From positions 483,347-547,346 of the forward strand of contig NZ_JASNWF010000003.1 in NCBI RefSeq assembly GCF_030283205.1: DNA of 64,000 nucleotides, given 5' to 3'. The DNA comes from Actinomadura opuntiae (GTDB taxonomy: Bacteria > Actinomycetota > Actinomycetes > Streptosporangiales > Streptosporangiaceae). The translations under genes were made by a program, and so were the position numbers. The notes under the pieces are model-generated. The model was given only the letters and a program-made list of their open reading frames with translations, did not search any database and was not told where the DNA came from. Below, one piece after another: positions 1 through 8,238 of the stretch (its first letter is position 1; the number at the start of each line of letters is the position of its first letter).

Positions 1-516
1 GACGCGGCCCAGACCTCGCTGCGGCAGTACATCCGCGGCGGCGGCGGGTTCGTCGGCATCCACAACGCCTTCGGCACCGAGTACAACTGGCCCTGGTACG
101 AGGGGCTCCTCGGCGGCGCCAACTTCTACGACCACGGGCGCGCGCAGCCCGGAACCGTCCAGACCGTCGACCGCAAGGACGCCTCCACCGCGGGGCTGCC
201 GGGCCGGTGGAACTTCAGCGACGAGTGGTACAACCTCATCCCGTTCCCGAGCGAGGTGCGGTTCCTCGCCACCGTGGACGAGAAGACCCTCACCCAGGGC
301 GTCGCGGGCAACATGAACCACCCGGGGCACGGCTCGTTCCATCCCGTCGCCTGGTGCCAGTACTACGACGGCGGCCGCGCCTGGCTGACCACGCTCGGGC
401 ACGACGCCAAGGCGTTCACCGACGACGGCACGACCTTCCCCGGCGCCAAGGAGTTCCAGAGCCTGGTGCTGAACGGCATCGAGTCCGCGATGGGCATGAA
501 GCCGTTCTGCCGCTGA
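1..516 (+). CDS. ThuA-domain protein, C-terminal part (5' end outside window)
   Basis: The reading frame is open from the first base to a TGA at 514-516, giving 171 residues of a C-terminal half. The segment GGGGFVGIHNAFGTEY and the following W/Y-rich stretch, with NMNHPGHGSFHPVAW and a late TLGHDAKAF, match the ThuA-like fold (class I glutamine-amidotransferase-like) found in trehalose-utilisation proteins and in secreted sugar-catabolic proteins. ThuA itself acts in disaccharide catabolism, but many ThuA-domain proteins have no assigned reaction. The N-terminus, and therefore any signal peptide or fused domain, lies outside the window. The gene ends in a strong hairpin (539-580) and shows no link to the minus-strand transporter operon beyond it. 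Confidence 0.85.
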   Translation, partial: DAAQTSLRQYIRGGGGFVGIHNAFGTEYNWPWYEGLLGGANFYDHGRAQPGTVQTVDRKDASTAGLPGRWNFSDEWYNLIPFPSEVRFLATVDEKTLTQGVAGNMNHPGHGSFHPVAWCQYYDGGRAWLTTLGHDAKAFTDDGTTFPGAKEFQSLVLNGIESAMGMKPFCR

Positions 517-538
517 CCCGCGCGGCGCGCTCGTCCTC

Positions 539-580
539 CGCCCGCCGGCGGCCCGGGAGACCCCCGGCCGCCGGCGGGCG
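539..580 (+). terminator. Hairpin terminator after the ThuA gene
   Basis: A perfect 15-base stem (539-553 pairing with 566-580) encloses a 12-base loop, starting 23 bases after the ThuA stop codon. There is no U-tract, which is usual for actinobacterial terminators. It lies between convergent genes and may act on the plus strand mainly, since a second hairpin serves the opposite operon. Confidence 0.7.
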
Positions 581-633
581 CTCGCATGTCCGGTCGTCCC
601 GGATCTGTCCCTCATGCCGCCTCCGGCAGGGCG

Positions 634-669
634 AGGGGCCGCGCCGCGTCGGCGCGCGGCACGGCCCCT
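634..669 (-). terminator. Hairpin terminator of the liv/dehydrogenase operon
   Basis: Bases 634-648 pair with 655-669 (15 positions, one C-A mismatch at 642/661) around a 6-base loop. The hairpin begins 15 bases downstream of the livF stop codon on the minus strand, as expected for the end of the large operon that runs from 9752 to 685. Confidence 0.7.
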
Positions 670-684
670 GGACTCCGCAGCCGC

Positions 685-1458
685 CTAGAGGCCCAGGTAG
701 ATGCGGCGGACCTGGACGTCGTCGCGCAGGTCGCGGGAGGTGCCGACCATCGCGACCTCGCCGTTCTCCATGACGACGCAGTCGCTGGTCGCCTCGAACG
801 TCAGCTTGGCGTTCTGCTCGACCAGCAGCAGGCTGAGGCCCTCCTCGCGCAGCCGCAGCAGGACCGCGAGGATGTCCTCGACGAGCTTGGGCGACAGGCC
901 CATGGACGGCTCGTCCAGCAGGATCAGCCGGGGCCGGGCCATCAGCGCGCGCCCCACGGCCAGCATCTGCTGCTGGCCGCCGGACAGCGCGCCCGCCAGG
1001 CGCGACCGCATCTCCCCCAGCACCGGGAACAGCTCGTAGACCTCGGTGAGCGACCCTTTCGTCTCCGCGCCGCGCCACGGGCGGGCGTACGCGCCGAGCA
1101 TCAGGTTCTTCTCCACGGTGAGGCCGGGGAAGACGTGCCGGCCCTCGGGGACGTAGCCGATCCCGTGCCGGACGACGTCGCGCGCCTTGACCTTGGTGAG
1201 GTCCGTGTCGCCGAAGGTGACGCGCCCGCCGCTGCGCGGCACCAGCCCCATCAGCGCCTTGAGCGTCGAGGTCTTGCCCGCGCCGTTCGCGCCGATGATC
1301 CCGAGCGACTGGCCGGGCTCGACCGTGAACCCGATCGAGCTGACGGCGCAGACGCCCCCGTAGTGGACCGAGAGGTCCTCCACGGTGAGCGTCGCCGGTT
1401 CCGGTCGCGCGGCGGCCTCGGTCCGCTCGCCGTCCTCGGTCGTGGTGTCGGCGTTCAT
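685..1458 (-). CDS. livF: Branched-chain amino-acid-type ABC transporter ATPase (LivF)
   Basis: This 257-residue protein is one of the two ATPases of a high-affinity importer of the LivFGHMK type, coupling ATP hydrolysis to uptake at the cytoplasmic membrane. Walker A GANGAGKT is at residues 56-63, the signature LSGGQ at 158-162 and Walker B LILLDEP at 178-184, all intact. About 24 charged and alanine-rich residues precede the ATPase core. The start ATG overlaps the TGA of the upstream fused permease/ATPase gene by ATGA, so translation is probably coupled. It is the last gene of the operon. The substrate need not be an amino acid: catabolic dehydrogenases in the same operon suggest another small organic solute. 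Confidence 0.93.
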   Translation of the reverse strand: MNADTTTEDGERTEAAARPEPATLTVEDLSVHYGGVCAVSSIGFTVEPGQSLGIIGANGAGKTSTLKALMGLVPRSGGRVTFGDTDLTKVKARDVVRHGIGYVPEGRHVFPGLTVEKNLMLGAYARPWRGAETKGSLTEVYELFPVLGEMRSRLAGALSGGQQQMLAVGRALMARPRLILLDEPSMGLSPKLVEDILAVLLRLREEGLSLLLVEQNAKLTFEATSDCVVMENGEVAMVGTSRDLRDDVQVRRIYLGL

Positions 1459-3296
1459 GAGCTCACCTCGCTCGGGTTCGGCAGCGGCATCTCGGCCATG
1501 GCGGAGTCCCCGAGGTACGCCTCGATCACCGCGTGGTCGGCGACGACCTCGGCGGGCGTCCCCTCGGCGATGATCGACCCGCCGGCGAGGACCGTCACCC
1601 GCTCGCACAGCGACATCACCAGGCCCATGTTGTGCTCGATGAGCACGACGGTGACGCCGCTGTCCCGGATGGACCGGACGATCTCGGCGAGCTGGCGCAC
1701 CTCCTCGCCGTTCAGCCCGGCGGCGGGCTCGTCGAGCAGCAGCAGGCGCGGCGACCCGGCCATCGCGCGGGCGATCTCGATCCGGCGCTGGATGCCGTAG
1801 GGCAGCGAGCCGGGCGCCGCCGAGGCGAACTCGGCCAGCCCGAACCGGCGGAGCAGCGCGTCGGCCTGCCGGTGCAGGCGGCGCTCCTGCCGCCAGATCC
1901 CGATGGGCCACAGCGCGTACTTCCAGATCGCGTACGTGCGGGACCGGTCCAGCGCGACCAGCAGGTTGTCCCGGACGGTCAGCTCCCCGAACAGCCGGAG
2001 GTTCTGGAACGTGCGGGCCAGGCCGAGCCGCGAGAGCCGGTACGGGCGCGAGCCGGAGACGACGTTCCCCTCCATCAGCACCCGTCCGCCGGACGGTCTG
2101 TAGAAGCCGCTGATGACGTTGAAGAGCGTGGTCTTCCCCGAGCCGTTCGGCCCCACGATGCCGCGGATCTCACCGCGCTTCACCGTGAGCGACACTTCTT
2201 TCAGTGCTTTCAGCCCGCGGAATTGCTTGGAGATTTCGTTGATTTCGAGCATCGGCCGCGATTCACCGGCCGTTTCTCTTTCCGCCACCGCCTCGTACGG
2301 CTCGAACGACCGCAGGACGGCCCGTTCCGAGGTCCGGCCGAGTCGGCGGTCCAGAAGGGCCTTCAACCGGGTGGGCACCCCCGCGAGCCCGGTCGGCGCG
2401 AAGACCACCATGAGGACCACGACGACGCCGAAACCGAGCTGGGCGTAGGTGGGGTAGTCCACCAGCTGCTCGCGGATCAGCGTCAGGCCGACCGCGCCGA
2501 CGACGCAGCCGACAAGGCTCTGCCGGCCGCCGATCACGACCATCGCCAGCAGCAGGAACATGTTGGCGATGTTGAAGGTGTCGGGCGCGATGTAGCGGAT
2601 GAGCCCCGCGTACAGCACGCCCGCGAGGCCGCCGAACAGGCTCGACAGCATGAACGCCGTCATCCGCAGCAGCGGGATCTCCGCGCCGACCGCGCCCGCG
2701 GCGAGCGGGTCGTCGCGCATGGCCATCATCCGGCGGCCGAGCCCGGTGCGGACCACGAACAGACCGAACGCCAGCGCGAGCGCGAACACGATCACTTCGA
2801 GGTAGTAGTAGAGGTATTCGCTGGACAGGTCGACGCCGAACATCGGCGGGACGGGGATCGCCGAGATGCCCTCGGCGCCGCCCGCGATCTCGGCGTTGGT
2901 CGTCCAGTTGATGAACCCGAGCGCGAGCCCGAGCGTGACGATCCCGAGGTAGTGCGACTGCATCCGCAGCGCCGGGATGCCGACCAGCAGCCCGATCAGC
3001 GCGGACGCCACCAGCGCCAGCGCGGCGGCGGGCCAGAACCCGAAGCCGTTGTGGGTGGTGAGGATCGCGGTCGCGTACGCGCTGACCCCGAAGAACGCGA
3101 TCTGCGCCAGGTTGATCTGCCCGGCGATGCCCATGGCCAGGCCCATGCCGATCGCCAGCAGCGCGAACACCAGCGCGATGTCGACGACGTGGATCGCGTA
3201 GCCGCCGACCGTGTACGGCAGCAGCCAGGCGGCGAGGGCCAGCAGCACCACCGTCCCGAGTTTGGGCATGTTTCGATGCCTGAGGAGTGCGTTCAT
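1455..3296 (-). CDS. Fused ABC permease-ATPase (LivM-LivG fusion)
   Basis: A single 613-residue chain combines two subunits that are usually separate. Residues 1 to about 310 are a LivM-type permease with about eight to ten hydrophobic segments and the family stretch GIAGQINLAQIAFFGVSAY. A charged linker spans about 311-349. From 350 on is a LivG-type ATPase with Walker A GPNGSGKT at 382-389, a degenerate signature (PYGIQRR in place of the usual SxGQQR) and Walker B LLLLDEP. The ATPase carries the LivG-type insert around RTFQNLRLF. The gene overlaps livH upstream and livF downstream by 4 bases each. Permease-ATPase fusions of this type occur in other actinobacteria; the frame is clean and shows no sign of an assembly error. 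Confidence 0.93.
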   Translation of the reverse strand: MNALLRHRNMPKLGTVVLLALAAWLLPYTVGGYAIHVVDIALVFALLAIGMGLAMGIAGQINLAQIAFFGVSAYATAILTTHNGFGFWPAAALALVASALIGLLVGIPALRMQSHYLGIVTLGLALGFINWTTNAEIAGGAEGISAIPVPPMFGVDLSSEYLYYYLEVIVFALALAFGLFVVRTGLGRRMMAMRDDPLAAGAVGAEIPLLRMTAFMLSSLFGGLAGVLYAGLIRYIAPDTFNIANMFLLLAMVVIGGRQSLVGCVVGAVGLTLIREQLVDYPTYAQLGFGVVVVLMVVFAPTGLAGVPTRLKALLDRRLGRTSERAVLRSFEPYEAVAERETAGESRPMLEINEISKQFRGLKALKEVSLTVKRGEIRGIVGPNGSGKTTLFNVISGFYRPSGGRVLMEGNVVSGSRPYRLSRLGLARTFQNLRLFGELTVRDNLLVALDRSRTYAIWKYALWPIGIWRQERRLHRQADALLRRFGLAEFASAAPGSLPYGIQRRIEIARAMAGSPRLLLLDEPAAGLNGEEVRQLAEIVRSIRDSGVTVVLIEHNMGLVMSLCERVTVLAGGSIIAEGTPAEVVADHAVIEAYLGDSAMAEMPLPNPSEVSS

Positions 3297-4162
3297 GCGC
3301 GGCTCACCGTCGTCTCGCCGAACAGCCCGGTCGGGCGGATCATGATGGCCACGGTGAAGACCAGGAACACCACCAGTTCGGAGTAGCCCTGGAAGTGGCC
3401 GGCGGCGAAGGAGTCCAGGACCCCGATCGCGAACCCGCCGGCGATGGCGCCGGGGATGTTGCCGCAGCCGCCGAGCATGGCGGCCGCGAACCCCTTGATC
3501 CCGATGGTGCCGCCCATCGTCGGGTTCACGTACAGCAGCGGGCCGACCAGCCCGCCGGCCAGCGCGGCGAGCCCGGCGCCGATCGCGAACGCGATCGCGT
3601 TGCTGCGGCCGACGTGGATGCCGACCGCCGTGGCCGCCTCGTGGTCCATCGCGACCGCCTGCATCGCGGCGCCCATCTTGGTGCGCTGGAGGAACGCGAC
3701 GAGCAGGAACACCGCCACCGCCGCGATGGCCAGCACGACGAGGTCGTAGGTGCGGACGCGGAGCCCGAAGAACTCCAGCGGGGCGCCGCCGACCGGCGTG
3801 CGGACGGCGCGTCCGGTCGCCCCCCAGATCAGGACGGCCACGGCCTGCAGGACCATCCCGAAGCCGATCGTGCCGATCAGCATCAGGGTGAAGTCCTTGT
3901 TCTCCAGCGGCCGCAGCACCCGCTCGATGAACAGGCCGATGAGGCCGGTCACCGCGATGGCCAGCACCATGGCCAGGGCGAAGGGCAGCTTGGTCGACAT
4001 GTAGAACGTGGACGCGGCGTAGGCGCCGATCATGAGCACGTCGGCGTGCGCGAAGTTGACCAGGCCCATCGTGCGGTAGACGAGGGAGAACCCCATCGCC
4101 ACCAGGGCGTAGATCGCACCGAGGCTCAGCCCGCCGATCAGTGTCTGAAGGAAGACCTGCAT
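3293..4162 (-). CDS. livH: Branched-chain amino-acid-type ABC permease (LivH)
   Basis: This 289-residue, almost entirely hydrophobic protein begins MQVFLQTLIGGLSLGAIYAL, the usual LivH N-terminus, and contains about eight membrane segments. The cytoplasmic EAA-like loop region GIHVGRSNAIAFAIGAGLAALAG and the end RPTGLFG are typical of the family. It forms the membrane channel with the LivM half of the downstream fusion. It begins 1 base after the stop of the binding-protein gene and overlaps the next gene by ATGA, so all transporter genes are in one transcription unit. Confidence 0.93.
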   Translation of the reverse strand: MQVFLQTLIGGLSLGAIYALVAMGFSLVYRTMGLVNFAHADVLMIGAYAASTFYMSTKLPFALAMVLAIAVTGLIGLFIERVLRPLENKDFTLMLIGTIGFGMVLQAVAVLIWGATGRAVRTPVGGAPLEFFGLRVRTYDLVVLAIAAVAVFLLVAFLQRTKMGAAMQAVAMDHEAATAVGIHVGRSNAIAFAIGAGLAALAGGLVGPLLYVNPTMGGTIGIKGFAAAMLGGCGNIPGAIAGGFAIGVLDSFAAGHFQGYSELVVFLVFTVAIMIRPTGLFGETTVSRA

Positions 4163-4163
4163 G

Positions 4164-5321
4164 TCAGCCGCCGGCCTTGACGACGGTCCCGTTCTTCATG
4201 ATCCCGATGGAGGTCGCCTTGATGCCGACCCCCGTCTCGTCGTACTGGAAGTCGCCGAGCAGCCCCTGGTACCGCACGGCCCGGATGGCGTCCGCCAGCT
4301 TCTTGCCGGTCGCGACCTTGCTGTTCTTGAGCGCGGTGAGCAGGATCGAGGTCCCGTCGTAGGCCTTGGCGCCGTGCAGTTCGGCGGCCTCGCCGTAGGC
4401 GGCCTTGTAGGCGGCGGCGAACTTCTTGGACGCTTCGCTGACGTCGTTGCTGAGGTAGGGCGAGCTGACGATGGTGCCCTCGACGTTCTTCACGCCCGCG
4501 GTGTCGCGGTAGACGGGCGTGCCCTGCGGGGCGGCGCCGGCGAACGGCGCGGTGATGCCGAGGTCGCGGGCCTGCTTGACGATCAGGCCGGACTCGACCT
4601 CCTCCGAGCCGATGAAGATGGCCTCGGGCGACCGCTGCCGGATCTTGGTGAGCTGGGCGCTGAAGTCCTTCTGGTCGGTGGTGACGACCTCGTCGGCGAC
4701 GGGCTTGATCCCGCGGTCGCCGAGCGCCTTGAGGAAGGCGTCGTGCTCCCCCTTCCCGTAGGAGCCGTTGTTGCTGATCATCGCGATCTTCTTCATCTTC
4801 CGGGTGTCCACCACGTACTTGGCGAGCGTCTCGTCGTAGGTGGTGGACGTGGGCCCGTTGAGGAACAGGAACGGGCTCTTCAGCGCCACCATCCCGTTGG
4901 ACTGGCCGGAGGCGATGTTCGGGATCTCCTGCTGGCGCAGGGTGGGCGCCATGGCGATGGTGACGGCGCTCTCGGCGGTGCCGATCATCGCGATGTAGTG
5001 CTGGCTGCCGATCTTGCGGGCGAGGTTGGTGCCGACGGTCGGGTCGCCCTGGTCGTCGAAGACGTCCAGCTTGATGGTGCGGCCGTCGATGCCGCCGGCC
5101 TTGTTCCACTCGTCGACGGCGAGCTTGGCTCCCTTGTACTCCCACTTGCCGAGCGAGCTGAGCTGGCCGCTCTGCGCGTCGACCACGGCGATCTTGATGG
5201 GGCCGTCGCCGCCGGAGCCGGAGTCCTTCGACTCACCGGGGGCGCCGCAGGCCGCGGTCAGGCCCGCGGCGAGGACTCCGGCGGCCAGGGCGGAGACACG
5301 GAGTCGGGGGATGGTGCGCAT
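4164..5321 (-). CDS. ABC transporter substrate-binding lipoprotein (LivK-like)
   Basis: This 385-residue exported binding protein has an n-region with three arginines, a hydrophobic stretch and the lipobox LTAAC with Cys25, so it is probably a lipoprotein on the outer face of the membrane. The rest is the two-lobed Leu/Ile/Val-binding fold (Peripla_BP_6): KIAVVDAQSGQLSSLG near the start and several receptor-family motifs such as MIGTAESAVTIAM. A GAGGTGA ribosome site lies 6-12 bases before the ATG at 5321. The ligand is not readable from sequence. Linkage to ThDP, alcohol and aldehyde dehydrogenase genes suggests a small carbonyl, hydroxy or amino compound. Confidence 0.9.
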   Translation of the reverse strand: MRTIPRLRVSALAAGVLAAGLTAACGAPGESKDSGSGGDGPIKIAVVDAQSGQLSSLGKWEYKGAKLAVDEWNKAGGIDGRTIKLDVFDDQGDPTVGTNLARKIGSQHYIAMIGTAESAVTIAMAPTLRQQEIPNIASGQSNGMVALKSPFLFLNGPTSTTYDETLAKYVVDTRKMKKIAMISNNGSYGKGEHDAFLKALGDRGIKPVADEVVTTDQKDFSAQLTKIRQRSPEAIFIGSEEVESGLIVKQARDLGITAPFAGAAPQGTPVYRDTAGVKNVEGTIVSSPYLSNDVSEASKKFAAAYKAAYGEAAELHGAKAYDGTSILLTALKNSKVATGKKLADAIRAVRYQGLLGDFQYDETGVGIKATSIGIMKNGTVVKAGG

Positions 5322-5371
5322 GGGATTCACCTCGGTGGGTGGAGACGTCGGGGGTGGGTGCGGGGATGGGC

Positions 5372-7183
5372 TCAGGGGGTGGACGGCGAGGGGTGGCCGC
5401 TGTCGTCGGGGAAGACACCCTGGTAGATGTCGTTGATGTTCCAGTGCCCGGGTGTGGGCACAGGCTCGTTGACCATCGGCACGTCCAGGACGGCCGGGCG
5501 GCGTGCGGTGACGGCCGCGCGGAGCGCCGGCAGCAGGGTGTCCGCCGCGGTGATCCGGTGTCCGTCGGCTCCGCACGCCTCGGCGTAGGCGGCGAAGTCG
5601 GGGCTGTAGGGACGGCCTTCGGGGTCGCGGAACTCGCAGCCGTAGCTGGCGCCGAAGTTGGCGGCCTGCAGGTCGGCGATCGTGCCGTGGGCGCGGTTGT
5701 TCATCACCACGAAGATCACCGGCAGGCCCTGCTCCACGGCCATCGGGACGGCCGGCAGCTGCGCGCTCATCCCGCCGTCGCCGACGAGCGCGACCACGAC
5801 GCGGTCCTGGGCGCCGATCTGCACGCCGGCGGCGGCGGCCGGGCCGAAGCCCATCGTGGACGCGCCGCCGGGGGTGATGAAGCGGCCTTCGGCGGGCAGC
5901 TCGTAGCACTGGGCGACGCCGTTCTTGTTCCAGCCGACGTCGGTGACCAGCACCGCGTCGGCGGGCAGCGCCTCGCGCAGGTCGGCGAGGATGCGCTCGG
6001 GCCGCAGCGGGAAGTCGGCGCTGCGGCCGCGCTCGCGGCTGCGCTCGAACAGCTCGGTGCGGGCGACGCGGATCCGCTCGCGCAGGCCGGGACGCTCCAC
6101 CGGCTCGGGGCGGACGTCCCGCACCGCCCTGCCGATGGCCTGGAGGGCGAGGGTCACGTCGGCGACGGCGCCGATCTCGACCGGGTAGTTGCGGCCGATC
6201 TCGGCGGCGTCGATGTCGATCTGGATGAGCCGCCCCGCGGAGTCCGGGCCGCCGAGGTTCCAGGTGTAGCGGTCGTCCCACGAGCTGGCGTCGGTCTCGG
6301 CGAACCTGGTCGCCAGGGCGAGGACGACGTCGGCGTTGCGCGCGTAGTCGTTGGTGGTCTCCAGCCCCCAGAAGCCCGGCATGCCGAGCAGCAGGGGGTG
6401 GTCGTCGGGGACGGCGCCCTTGCCCATCAGCGAATGGACGATCGGGACGTCGAGGTGCTCGGCGAGCGAGAGCAGCGCGCCGCGGCCCGTCTCCCCGCGC
6501 AGCCCGCCGCCGAGGTAGATCAGCGGACGCTCGGCCCCGGCGAGCCGCGCCGCGATCCGCTCGGCGGTCGGGGCCGGCAGGTCCGGGCCCGACTCGTCGG
6601 CCGGAAGCGGGTGCTCCGCGGGGGCGACCGGGCGGGAGAACAGGTCCATCGGGACGTTCAGCAGCACCGCGCCGGGGCGTCCCGACGTCGCGGTCCAGAA
6701 CGCGCGCTCGGTGAACCGTCCGAGGTCCTCGGCGCGGTGGACGTGCCAGGCGCGCTTGACGAACGGGCGGTAGATCGCGGTCTGGTCCGCGTCGTTGTGG
6801 AGGTTGACCTCCTGGTGCGGGTGCCGCCCCCGGTAGTAGGACGGGACGTCCCCGGCGATGGCGACCAGCGGGACGGAGTCGAGCGCGGCGGTCGCGACCC
6901 CGGTGACGGCGTTCATCATCCCCGGGCCGACGTGCACCAGCAGCACGCCGGGCCGTCCCGACGCGCGGGCGTAGCCGTCGGCGGCGTGCGCGGCGGCCTG
7001 CTCGTGCCGCGCGATGACGAACTCGATCGGGCTGCGGCCCAGCGCGTCGAGCAGGGCGATGTTGGTGTGGCCGCAGGTCCCGAAGACGTACTCGACGCCG
7101 TAGCCTTCGAGTTGCCGGACGAGCGCCTCCGCCGCGGGGACCGACACCGCGCGGTCGCTCTCGGGTTGGACGTCCACGGTCAT
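5372..7183 (-). CDS. Thiamine-diphosphate-dependent enzyme (acetolactate synthase/benzoylformate decarboxylase-like)
   Basis: The 603-residue protein has the three-domain ThDP-enzyme layout: PYR domain with the activating glutamate Glu61 (ARHEQAAAHAADG), a central Rossmann domain, and a PP domain with the ThDP/Mg motif GDG (468-470) ending in NN (495-496). Members decarboxylate 2-oxoacids, ligate aldehydes or act on sulfonated substrates; I cannot assign which from motifs alone. The chosen ATG at 7183 overlaps the TGA of the upstream alcohol dehydrogenase by 4 bases. The frame stays open far upstream, but that part is antisense-like, arginine-rich and not coding. Its place between dehydrogenases and a solute importer implies a catabolic role for the imported compound. 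Confidence 0.88.
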   Translation of the reverse strand: MTVDVQPESDRAVSVPAAEALVRQLEGYGVEYVFGTCGHTNIALLDALGRSPIEFVIARHEQAAAHAADGYARASGRPGVLLVHVGPGMMNAVTGVATAALDSVPLVAIAGDVPSYYRGRHPHQEVNLHNDADQTAIYRPFVKRAWHVHRAEDLGRFTERAFWTATSGRPGAVLLNVPMDLFSRPVAPAEHPLPADESGPDLPAPTAERIAARLAGAERPLIYLGGGLRGETGRGALLSLAEHLDVPIVHSLMGKGAVPDDHPLLLGMPGFWGLETTNDYARNADVVLALATRFAETDASSWDDRYTWNLGGPDSAGRLIQIDIDAAEIGRNYPVEIGAVADVTLALQAIGRAVRDVRPEPVERPGLRERIRVARTELFERSRERGRSADFPLRPERILADLREALPADAVLVTDVGWNKNGVAQCYELPAEGRFITPGGASTMGFGPAAAAGVQIGAQDRVVVALVGDGGMSAQLPAVPMAVEQGLPVIFVVMNNRAHGTIADLQAANFGASYGCEFRDPEGRPYSPDFAAYAEACGADGHRITAADTLLPALRAAVTARRPAVLDVPMVNEPVPTPGHWNINDIYQGVFPDDSGHPSPSTP

Positions 7184-8238
7184 CGGTGCGTCTCCTCGGT
7201 TCGGGGGAGCCCGACTCCGACGGAGTCGGCTCGGGGGGTGTGGGGGGTCGTCCCCCCTCGGGGGAGGCTGATCCAGGTCTTGCCGGCGATCTCGGCGGCG
7301 CGGGCGAACGCCTTCGGCGCCTCGGCGAGGTCGAAGCACTCGCGCAGCACCCGGCCGGGGTGCAGGCCGTGCTCGCCGAGCGTCGCGATGGTGCGGGGGA
7401 AGTCCGCCGGGTGGTCGTAGATGAGGCAGCCGCGCACGGTCAGGCGCCGCTGCACGAGGGAGAAGGTGGAGAGCCGGGCGGGCCGGGCGCTCTGCCCGAC
7501 CGCGATGAGGGTGCCGCCGGGCGCGGTGCGCTCCAGCGCCTCCTCGAACGCCTCGGGCGCGCCGGACGTCTCGATCACCACGGGGAAGGCCGATGCGGGG
7601 GCGCTCTCGGCGGCGTCCCGCGCGCCGAGTTCGAGGGCCAGCGCGCGGCGTCCCTCGTGGGGCTCGACGATGAAGGGCGCTCCCCCGGCGTGCGCCACTG
7701 CCATCGAGACGAGCAGGCCCTGCGAGCCGGCGCCCACGACGAGGCACTCGTCCCCTGCGCGCAGCCCGCTCATGCGGACCGTGTTCAGCGCCACCGTGAA
7801 CGGCTCGACGCACACCGCGTCGGCGTCGTCCCAGGTGTCGGGGACCGGCCAGGTGAAGCGCGCGGGGACGGCGACGCGCTCGGCGAGCAGGCCGGAGTCG
7901 GTGATGCCGGCGGCGCGGCGGCGCCGGCAGCCCGCCGTCGCGCCGGCGTGGCACGACGGGCACGCCAGGCACGGGTAGTTCGGCTCGATGACGACGCGCT
8001 GCCCGGGGAACCGGTCGGCGACCTCGTCGCCCGTGGCGGCGACGACGCCGAACGCCTCGTGCCCGAGCACCCACGGCAGCGCGGGCACCGGCCGGTGGCC
8101 GGAGACGACGGCCAGGTCGGAGCCGCAGAGCCCGACCCCGTGGACGGCGACGACGACGTCCCGCGGGCCGCAGGACGGCTCGGGCCGGTCGTCCACCACG
8201 GCCACGTCGTCCGGTGCGAGCAGGACCGCCGCTCTCAC
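7180..8238 (-). CDS. Zinc-dependent alcohol dehydrogenase (MDR family)
   Basis: This 352-residue medium-chain dehydrogenase/reductase carries catalytic zinc ligands Cys38 (LCGSD) and His60-Glu61 (GHE), and the structural-zinc cysteines Cys90, Cys93, Cys96 and Cys104. The cofactor domain has GAGSQGLL in the place of GxGxxG. The last 20 residues are low-complexity and likely unstructured. The start is GTG at 8238, overlapping the aldehyde dehydrogenase stop as GTGA, and the stop overlaps the next ATG. It probably oxidises a secondary or polyol-type alcohol with NAD(P) and feeds the neighbouring aldehyde dehydrogenase and ThDP enzyme; the substrate is inferred from context only. Confidence 0.88.
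   Translation of the reverse strand: MRAAVLLAPDDVAVVDDRPEPSCGPRDVVVAVHGVGLCGSDLAVVSGHRPVPALPWVLGHEAFGVVAATGDEVADRFPGQRVVIEPNYPCLACPSCHAGATAGCRRRRAAGITDSGLLAERVAVPARFTWPVPDTWDDADAVCVEPFTVALNTVRMSGLRAGDECLVVGAGSQGLLVSMAVAHAGGAPFIVEPHEGRRALALELGARDAAESAPASAFPVVIETSGAPEAFEEALERTAPGGTLIAVGQSARPARLSTFSLVQRRLTVRGCLIYDHPADFPRTIATLGEHGLHPGRVLRECFDLAEAPKAFARAAEIAGKTWISLPRGGTTPHTPRADSVGVGLPRTEETHR

Noticed and set aside
1533..3386. Long plus-strand open frame of over 600 codons opposite the liv genes
   Set aside because: Its product is rich in Arg, Gly, Asp and Gln without domains and mirrors the codon structure of the liv genes; high GC creates such shadows.
5339..7420. Plus-strand frame of about 690 codons opposite the ThDP enzyme gene
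   Set aside because: The minus strand has complete ThDP motifs; the plus frame is low-complexity Gly/Arg/Val-Asp and has no domain.
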